Origin: Thinopyrum elongatum
Taxonomy: Eukaryota > Streptophyta > Magnoliopsida > Poales > Poaceae
Reading direction: 5' to 3'
DNA length: 64,000 nt
Assembly (NCBI GenBank): GCA_011799875.1
Contig: JAAAXO010000120.1
Location: forward strand, 539,209 to 603,208
In this document: positions 56,422 through 64,000 of the stretch, piece by piece
Numbering within the stretch: position 1 is the stretch's first letter
Layout of the letters: the number at the start of each line of letters is the position of its first letter
Position numbers and translations under genes: made by a program
The notes under the pieces: model-generated
Told to the model about the DNA's origin: nothing
The model's input: only the letters and a program-made list of their open reading frames with translations
Database searches by the model: none

Positions 56422-57242
56422 TGATAGAGGCGAGGGTGTCCCGATCTTTCGATGAGATGATAGCTATCGTTTTTGGTGGAGTAGACTTTGACGATCCGAC
56501 TACGAACGTGCGAGGACGTCGCGCCTTAGCAATCGCTAAACCAACTCCGAGAGGTTATTGACCACGCCGGAGCACAATCAACCTGACCACGAGGGTCTAT
56601 CTCCTGCAAGCAAACGAAGAACAAGCAAGAAACTAAGATTTGCAATCTGGATATTGTGAATATAAGATGAAAGCTTTATTGATCAAGGTGGGGTTCTGTG
56701 ACGTCTTGGTCTGGTCGTTGAACACAAACGAAGTACGCGAAGTTGCAGCTATGGCGAACTTTTAATCTAAACAAAACCCAAAGTCTAAACGGTGCCCTAA
56801 GGGCTGTATATATGGAGGAAGAGGAGGGGATTTTGTGGCCCTTGAAGGAGGGGTCCGAAACCAACCCTATCTCTTGTTTCCCCACACATACGGACTCTAA
56901 AAACAGCCTATACTCAAGTATTTCGAAATTACATGGGCCTGGCCCAATAATAAGGTGACGCAGCACCTATAATAGCCTCTGGACGAAATTTATGAAGTGA
57001 CATCTTGTATATTTCGTCCAAGGCTTCCTGCACTCATTATGGTGGCTTCAAAGTCCTGAAATCATCACTTGTAACTCCGTTCTTGTTCCCCTTGTGCATG
57101 CCATCATCTCCATGCTTGAACTTGCTCCAAGGTTCCTCTTTCTTGTCCAAGCTAGGCCCTTCATTTGTAAGCAAAACAAATGTATCCAATTTAGGCAGCA
57201 TCATATTCTCATGAACTTTAGAATCATTACCAAGAAACGAAA
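56422..57242 (-). repeat. CRM-A 5' LTR split by a CRM-C element
   Basis: 821 bp of an A LTR, ending at gaaacgaaa where the C element's LTR begins. The missing 101 bases would start with gtacctgat. CGAAA is the expected 5-bp target duplication of the C insertion. Confidence 0.92.
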
Positions 57243-57675
57243 TGATGAGGACATGACTACCTTGGATACGACCAAAAATATTGCATACATGTATATTTGT
57301 GAGGTGATTTCTAATGCAAACTATGCAATAATTTATTTATGTCATCCAAGACAAAAAAATTTCACAAACTTTTGTGCCATGTCTAATTGCAGGTGTATGG
57401 GAGATTTGTACAATACACATATGAAGATAAGGGGAAAAGAGATGTTTAGGTGCTGTTCAAAAAGTCCTCTCACGTCACTTTTGGGCCAAGAGAAGATAGA
57501 GTCCAAGTCTCTCACGTTCTGGATTCTTCCAGCATCGTCAGTAACCTCAGGAGATTGGTTTAGCGATTGCTAAGGCGCAACGTCGTGCACGTTTGTAGTC
57601 GGATCGTCAAAGTCGGCTCCACCAAATCGATAGTTACCATCTCATCGAAAGATCGGGACACCCTCGCCTCTATCA
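57243..57675 (+). repeat. CRM-C 5' LTR with internal deletion
   Basis: It starts TGATGAGGACATGACTACC and ends CTCTATCA like the solo C LTR at 14237. Only 433 of about 982 bases are present; the middle, from about 57524, is missing, including U3 promoter and R. Confidence 0.92.
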
Positions 57676-57677
57676 AG

Positions 57678-57686
57678 TGGTATCAG
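57678..57686 (+). other. Primer-binding site of the CRM-C element
   Basis: TGGTATCAG two bases after the LTR; the tenth base is T rather than A. Confidence 0.88.
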
Positions 57687-59084
57687 TTTTCAGGTTGCTC
57701 GGTGAGAATTTCCAGTTTTCCCTAGATTAGATTTATTTTCTTACCTATTGTTCAAGAAAAAGCCACAAAAAAAAGTTAGATCTATTCATCCTTTGTCCAA
57801 GCCAGTCTGAGCCTTTGCAATTTTCTTTTCATTGTTTGCATTATTGAATTATCGGTTGCATCGTCGTGTTCAGTTGTTGGTCTTAGTGTCTAGTTCGTTT
57901 AGAGTTTCGAGTTCTGTTCACATTAGTCACGCCGCCGCTGCATCGTTATTCCTTCCGCTGTCCACCATCCCATCCATCAATTTCCAAATCGTGCCACCCA
58001 CCATTCATTGTCATAATCATAGTTGAGGTCGTTCACATCTGTGCTTGATCCAATCTACATCTTATCTAGTTTGTTTTGGAAGGAGGGAGAGAGAAAAAAA
58101 AAGAGAGAAAAAAAAAGTTAAAAAAAAGTCAGAGAAAAAAAAAGAGAGAGAAAGAAAAAGAAAAAAGTGTGAAAAAAAAAGAGAGAAGAAAAAAAAACAA
58201 AATTCGGATCTATCTAGACTCAATCTCGTAGCTGAATTCGGATTGGAATCTGTTTTGCGCAGTGTTCAGTAAAACAGGCATATCTTTTTCATACGAAGTC
58301 TGTTTTGGCTCCGTGAGTACTCAAATTAAAGCTAGCGACGAGCCGCATCAAAATAGTTGCAGAAGCAAGTTCAATATTTGACACCTCAAAATCGGCTTCT
58401 AAATAGGTCTTTTTGCCCTCCGAAGTTCGTGAACACAGCTTGTTCCAGTTTTTCAGGCCAGTTTTAGAATTTTTTGACTCCTCATATCAACTCGGAATTG
58501 AGTGATTCTTTTTGCATTTGAAAGCTTGAGTCAGTGCCTTTCTTGAGAAAAATTATCATAAAATTGGCACAAACTTTTATAGAGTAAAGTTGGAGAGAGA
58601 AGTGTTGGTATATGCTACTTGGTAGTTGTTTCTCATCATTATCTTTACTGCCATTGTGATCTTCACTTATATCTTGTTGTCCGGAGCTACTTCATATCCT
58701 TTCTTGATGCTAGTTGTGCTACACCGTGACGTCATTAGTGTTCTAGGCTCGCGTCTCTAGTCCGGTCTAGCCTAGGACCAGCACAGTACCGTCGTTGAGC
58801 GTTTATTCAACATTGCATCTCTGAATTGATTATTGCTAATCTTTTGCTACCATATATAGCCAACCCAACTCCACATATTTCTACACCGTGTATACGTACG
58901 TTCACCTGGCAATCACTTTACTCAATCTTCGGAGTTATTTGACACCGCTGGTTGCCCGTCACCACCTGCTGCATGGTAAGAACTTGTAAGATATTGATAT
59001 TTGCTTTACTGTGAGCGCTTTACCACCACATCCTAGTAGTTCATAGGAACATTATTCTCGATTTTTTTTTTGTTTCTACTAATC
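57687..59084 (+). other. Leader of the CRM-C element
   Basis: About 1.4 kb, mostly unlike the A leader. It contains a purine-only tract (about 58079-58200, ga and aaaa runs), the conserved segment at 58736-58838, and weaker similarity onward (cacctggcaatc at 58910). No gene is supported; the Lys/Glu-rich ORF in the purine tract is compositional. Confidence 0.85.
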
Positions 59085-60009
59085 ATGGCAGGTTCCGGAG
59101 TTGTTAGTTCTTGGGCTTCATCGATCGTGGGAGATTTGCCATCACCTAAGAAAATACAACAACCACCACAAGAGGAGCAATTACATCAGAATGCACATAA
59201 TCAGGTTAATGTTTCCATGCCACCATTTACTGGTCGTTTTAGGCCTGATTTATATATTGAATGGGAGTACGAAATAAATGCTATATTTGCTTCCCATAAT
59301 TTTGATGAGCGTGAAAAATTTCAAGCTGCTGTTAGTACTTTTAGTAGCTTTGCTTTAGTTTGGTGGAGTGAATATTGTCGGTTAAACCCTGATCTTATAC
59401 CTACTACTTGGGATGATTTAAAACTTGTCATGAGAGATAGATTCGTTGATGTTTATTATACTCGTGGCATGATTAAAAAATTACAACATTTAAAACAAGG
59501 CACTGACACAGTAACAAAATACTATGATGATTTACAAACTACATTATTGCACTCATTTTTAGAAGAATGTGAAGAAGATTTTATGGATAGATTTTGGGGA
59601 GGATTAAACTGTGATATTCAAGAGATTCTAATTCATGAAGAGTGTTATCCTATGGACCATTTGTTTCGTCTTGCTTGCAAAGCTGAACAGGAAATAAAAC
59701 GACGTGTTGGCCACAAGGAGAACAAGCGCACGGTGCACATTCCAAGTGTTGATACAGATGTTTCTTCAACTACTAGGCGTACTATGACAACCACATCCGT
59801 TGTTGCGAGGACTACATCATCTCCATCATGTGACACATCACCTCCAAGAGTGCCTACATCGTCTGAGTTGATCATAAGAGGTAATGACAAAGGTACAGAT
59901 TTTCAACTTTCACATAAGAATGATGCATGCCTAGTTAACTTGAAAACATCATGTGTTGTGTTACCTATTGATTTGAGCACACCAGCTATTTTAGAGAATT
60001 GTGTTATTG
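59085..60009 (+). pseudogene. gag: CRM-C gag, interrupted by an LTR
   Basis: The ATG is at 59085 (MAGSGVVSSWASS). About 308 codons follow, with a short N-terminus and no long acidic linker, then the gag domain (MPPFTGRFRPDLYIEWEYE, FALVWWSEYCRLN) and a Thr/Ser-rich region. A nested A LTR cuts the frame at 60010. No zinc knuckle is reached, and the sequence runs into a protease-like upstream region (NCVIVI) without one. That suggests the knuckle is absent or deleted in this copy. Similarity to A gag is clear in the core only. Confidence 0.88.
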
Positions 60010-60931
60010 TGATAGAGGCGAGGGTGTCCCGATCTTTCGATGAGATGATAGCTATCGTTTTTGGTGGAGTAGACTTTGACGATCCGACTACGAATGTGCA
60101 AGGACGTCGCGCCTTAGCAATCGCTAAACCAACTCCGAGAGGTTATTGACCACGCCGGAGCACAATCAACCTGACCACGAGGGTCTATCTCCTGCAAGCA
60201 AACGAAGAACAAGCAAGAAACTAAGATTTGCAATCTGGATATTGCGAATATAAGATGAAAGCTTTATTGATCAAGGTGGGGTTCTGTGACGTCTTGGTCT
60301 GGTCGTTGAACACAAACGAAGTACGCGAAGTTGCAGCTATGGCGAACTTTTAATCTAAACAAAACCCAAAGTCTAAACGGAGCCCTAAGGGCTGTATATA
60401 TGGAGGAAGAGGAGGGGATTTCGTGGCCCTTGAAGGAGGGGTCCGAAACCAACCTTATCTCTTGTTTCCCCACACATACGGACTCTAAAAACAGCCTATA
60501 CTCAAGTATTTCGAAATTACATGGGCCTGGCCCAATAATAAGGTGACGCAGCACCTATAATAGCCTCTGGACGAAATTTATGAAGTGACATCTTGTATAT
60601 TTCGTCCAAGGCTTCCTGCACTCATTATGGTGGCTTCAAAGTCCTGAAATCATCACTTGTAACTCCGTTCTTGTTCCCCTTGTGCATGCCATCATCTCCA
60701 TGCTTGAACTTGCTCCAAGGTTCCTCTTTCTTGTCCAAGCTAGGCCCTTCATTTGTAAGCAAAACAAATGTATCCAATTTAGGCAGCATCATATTCTCAT
60801 GAACTTTAGAATCATTACCAAGAAACGAAAGTACCTGATATTTTAATTGGCATGCGTGAGCTCTAGTAATTGGTCCAGTATGTATAGAAGTAGGGGCTGT
60901 GGGTGTAACAATGGTATTGATGTCCTCATCA
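60010..60931 (-). repeat. CRM-A 3' LTR inserted into CRM-C gag
   Basis: Complete 922-bp LTR after an intact polypurine tract (60932-60944). It encodes the integrase tail to the stop at 60625. Left flank tattg is C gag; the partner flank is outside the window. Confidence 0.94.
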
Positions 60932-62772
60932 TCCTCCCCTTCTTGAAATGAAGTCGTCCTCGACGGAAGCTCATCTTCCTCACCCAAATAAGGCTTCAGA
61001 TCTGCAATGTTAAAAGTGGGACTAACCCCAAAATCTGCAGGCAGCTCAAGTTTATATGCATTATCATTTATTTTCTCTAACACCTTAAAAGGACCATCAG
61101 CACGTGGCATTAGCTTTGATTTGCGCAAATCAGGAAATCTATCCTTACGCAAATGTAACCAAACAAGATCTCCAGGTGCAAACACAACATGTTTTCTACC
61201 CTTATCTCCAGCAAGTTTATATTTAGCATTCATACGCTCAATGTTCTCCTTAGTTAACTCATGCATTTTTAAGATCAATTCAGCACGTTGTTTAGCATCA
61301 AAATTAACCTTCTCCGAAGATGGAAGAGGCAACAAATCAATTGGTGCACGAGGAAGGAAACCATACACAATTTCAAAAGGACACATCTTAGTAGTAGAAT
61401 GCAATGAACGATTATAAGCAAATTCAATATGAGGCAAGCATAACCTTTGTCGAGCAACTCCTGTACTTGACGCATAATCTCCTTCGTCTCCTCTGGATTG
61501 GTACGGTATGGCGCACGGTTTGGCAACGAAGCACCGGGAATTAAGTCAATCTGATGCTCAATCCCGCGAATAGGTGGTAATCCCGGTGGCACGTCTTGTG
61601 GAAAGACGTCAGCGAACTCCTGCAAAATGTTAGTGACCGCAGGAGGCAAAGAGGAAGGCACGTCCTCGAATGAAAATAACGCCTCTTTGCACACAAAAGC
61701 ATAGCAAACAGAATTGCTGAAATCTAGATCATCAATATCAGATTTGGTGGCAAGTAAGCATGCACTTTTCAATTTAATTTCAGAAGCAACACTAGATGGT
61801 TTATTATTAGGCTTCATTTGTTGCTCAAATTCTTTTGCCACAATCTGATTTTCACTCTTATTTTTCTCCTGTTTTGCTTTACTAGCTCTATTAATATCAT
61901 CTTTCAAAATAGCATCAGGAGTCATAGGAAGCAAAGTAATATGTTTATCCTTATGAACAAGAGTATACTGATTGTTTCTACCATGGTGTACAGAATTTTT
62001 ATCAAATTGCCATGGTCTACCAAGTAATAATGAACATGCTTGCATGGGTACCACATCACAATCAACATAATCAGCATATGTAGAGATACTAAAATGCACA
62101 CGAACAGTACGTGTTACCTTAACCTTGCCGCTGTTGTTGAACCATTGGATATAGTAAGGATGTGGATGTGGTCTTGTGGTGAGAGATAGCTTCTCCACCA
62201 TCTCCATGCTAGCCAAGTTGTTGCAGCTCCCTCCATCTATGATGACGCGAACAGAACGTTCCTTCACAACTCCCTTTGTATGGAACAAATTATGCCTCTG
62301 ATTTTGTTCAGCTTGTGCGACCTGCACACTCAAAACACGTTGAGCAACTAAACATTCATACCTGTCAGCGTCTTCAGGAGCCATGTATTGCGTCTCATGA
62401 TCAGAATCATCTCCACCGTGTTCTTCACTTGTAATAAGAGCCAAAGTCTCCTCATCATAATCACTAGCGGACTCATACCCACCATCCTCAGTAGCAATCA
62501 TAACACGCGGAGATTGGCATTCTCTCGCATAATGACCTCTTCCCTTACAACGACGACAAATAATATCATGTGTGTGCCCTGTTGATGCCATAGATGAAGA
62601 AGAGCTCTGGGCAGGCCCAGAAGGTGTACTCTTGGCAGATGGTGGTGGTGGTTCCTGTTTTCTTGTATCTCGGTTGGAATTGGCGGCTGAAGTCAGTGGT
62701 GCCGCAGTAGGACGTGTGGGAGTAGAGGAGGCACGCGGTGTCCATGATGAAGATCGACCTGCAGAAAAATTA
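60625..62772 (-). pseudogene. CRM-A gag-pol with RT-to-integrase deletion, left arm of palindrome
   Basis: From right to left: gag linker, zinc knuckle (62517-62558), protease IIDGGS (about 62236), RT N-terminal part to LLDKGY, then at 61440 a direct jump into integrase CLPHIEF. This removes most of RT, RNase H, the HHCC finger and the catalytic core (about 2.2 kb). The integrase C-terminal part and tail then run into the LTR. The jump changes frame. At its upstream end the gag folds back on itself. Confidence 0.92.
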
Positions 62773-64000
62773 GTTCGCGCCAATGCAGGTTGATCTTCAT
62801 CATGGACACCGCGTGCCTCCTCTACTCCCACACGTCCTACTGCGGCACCACTGACTTCAGCCGCCAATTCCAACCGAGATACAAGAAAACAGGAACCACC
62901 ACCACCATCTGCCAAGAGTACACCTTCTGGGCCTGCCCAGAGCTCTTCTTCATCTATGGCATCAACAGGGCACACACATGATATTATTTGTCGTCGTTGT
63001 AAGGGAAGAGGTCATTATGCGAGAGAATGCCAATCTCCGCGTGTTATGATTGCTACTGAGGATGGTGGGTATGAGTCCGCTAGTGATTATGATGAGGAGA
63101 CTTTGGCTCTTATTACAAGTGAAGAACACGGTGGAGATGATTCTGATCATGAGACGCAATACATGGCTCCTGAAGACGCTGACAGGTATGAATGTTTAGT
63201 TGCTCAACGTTTTTTGAGTGTGCAGGTCACACAAGCTGAGCAAAATCAGAGGCATAATTTGTTCCATACAAAGGGAGTTGTGAAGGAACGTTCTGTTCGC
63301 GTCATCATAGATGGAGGGAGCTGCAACAACTTGGCTAGCATGGAGATGGTGGAGAAGCTATCTCTCACCACAAGACCACATCCACATCCTTACTATATCC
63401 AATGGTTCAACAACAGCGGCAAGGTTAAGGTAACACGTACTGTTCGTGTGCATTTTAGTATCTCTACATATGCTGATTATGTTGATTGTGATGTGGTACC
63501 CAGGCAAGCATGTTCATTATTACTTGGTAGACCATGGCAATTTGATAAAAATTCTGTACACCATGGTAGAAACAATCAGTATACTCTTGTTCATAAGGAT
63601 AAACATATTACTTTGCTTCCTATGACTCCTGATTCTATTTTGAAAGATGATATTAATAGAGCTAGTAAAGCAAAACAGGAGAAAAATAAGAGTGAAAATC
63701 AGATTGTGGCAAAAGAATTTGAGCAACAAATGAAGCCTACTAATAAACCATCTAGTGTTGCTTCTGAAATTAAATTGAAAAGTGCATGCTTACTTGCCAC
63801 CAAATCTGATATTGATGATCTAGATTTCAGCAATTCTGTTTGCTATGCTTTTGTGTGCAAAGAGGCGTTATTTTCATTCGAGGACGTGCCTTCCTCTTTG
63901 CCTCCTGCGGTCACTAACATTTTGCAGGAGTTCGCTGACGTCTTTCCACAAGACGTGCCACCGGGATTACCACCTATTCGCGGGATTGAGCATCAGATTG
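61547..64000. repeat. Large palindrome with 20-bp spacer
   Basis: Left arm 61547-62763 and right arm 62784-64000 are reverse complements; positions sum to 125547. The spacer is 62764-62783. The arms share the private variant QEPPPPS (QAPPPPS elsewhere) and differ at only a few bases, for example at 63211, 63503 and 63740. The right arm continues past the window. The joint shows TGCA microhomology. Confidence 0.95.
62784..64000 (+). pseudogene. CRM-A gag-protease, right arm of palindrome
   Basis: Open plus-strand frame from the gag linker (SSSWTPRASSTP) through the zinc knuckle (62989-63030), protease IIDGGS (about 63308) and on toward RT at the window edge. It lacks the gag N-terminus. Differences from the left arm include Phe for Val in QRFLSVQV, Thr for Ala in VTQAEQ and Arg for Met in VVPRQAC. 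Confidence 0.92.

Larger units (their letters stand above)
57243..60009 (+). mobile_element. CRM-C element, 5' part
   Basis: LTR, primer-binding site, leader and gag of a third CRM subfamily, inserted in an A LTR and itself interrupted at 60010 by an A element. Its pol and 3' LTR lie beyond the window or are lost. Confidence 0.9.

Noticed and set aside
58045..58272. Lys/Glu-rich ORF in the C leader
   Set aside because: It is translation of a purine-only tract; no domain and no conserved start.
60010..60149. Continuation of C gag past 60010
   Set aside because: The reading frame continues by chance into antisense LTR sequence.
61275..62975. Single 566-residue ORF crossing the palindrome centre
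   Set aside because: Its first part is antisense gag from the right arm; it is an artefact of the fold-back.
1..64000. Centromeric satellite array
   Set aside because: No tandem repeat of about 150-180 bp is visible; centromeric location is inferred only from the CRM content.

Overview
The window is plant nuclear DNA, most likely from a grass, and consists almost entirely of Ty3/gypsy LTR retrotransposons of the CRM (centromeric retrotransposon) type nested and recombined into one another. CRM assignment rests on a single gag-pol frame (zinc knuckle [14 protein letters not shown], protease IIDGGS, RT YFDD, RNase H, HHCC and D,D,E integrase), no chromodomain, a primer-binding site TGGTATCAGA matching initiator tRNA-Met, and an integrase C-terminus that runs about 102 codons into the 3' LTR. 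The CRM clade and a grass-style B3-domain pseudogene suggest a centromeric or pericentromeric region of a grass; the species cannot be named and no satellite array is visible.

Three LTR subfamilies are present. A: 922 bp, starts TGATGAGGACATC and ends CTCTATCA. B: about 920 bp, with a different U3 and U5. C: 982 bp in its one complete copy. LTR orientation below is given in the coding sense. Layout: 1-5042, a minus-strand A element broken by an LTR between gag and RT; 5043-6307, scraps including a fragment of a Tat-lineage gypsy pol; 6308-10969, a minus gag-pol with 3' LTR; 10970-14102, an LTR-integrase-LTR unit; 14103-15810, stacked LTR pieces with a clean C solo LTR; 15811-25453, two joined plus-strand gag-pol copies ending in a B LTR; 25454-27766, the only non-CRM intergenic DNA, with a B3 pseudogene; 27767-35592, stacked LTRs, an inverted gag-pro piece and a long inverted repeat; 35593-46452, the most complete element plus a tandem deleted copy; 46453-53125, a direct duplicate of 22016-28688; 53126-57242, a minus gag element; 57243-60009, the start of a C element; 60010-64000, an A element whose gag folds back into a large palindrome.

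Ancestral block 13181-28688 appears again, rearranged, as 31922-53125. Nearly every rearrangement joint falls exactly on an LTR terminus (TGAT or ATCA) joined to internal retrotransposon sequence, usually without a target-site duplication. Several LTRs combine an A-type U3 with R-U5 of B or C, with the switch point at or near the inferred transcription start.

No complete functional element is present: every gag-pol is truncated, frameshifted or carries stops. The most intriguing unit is 10970-14102. There a promoter-bearing LTR whose inferred transcript appears to contain no upstream ATG is fused four bases before the first codon of an intact 530-residue integrase ORF, which ends in the next LTR. 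A second candidate is a roughly 100-nt leader segment shared almost unchanged between the divergent A and C subfamilies. No ordinary host gene, tRNA, rRNA or CRISPR array was found.
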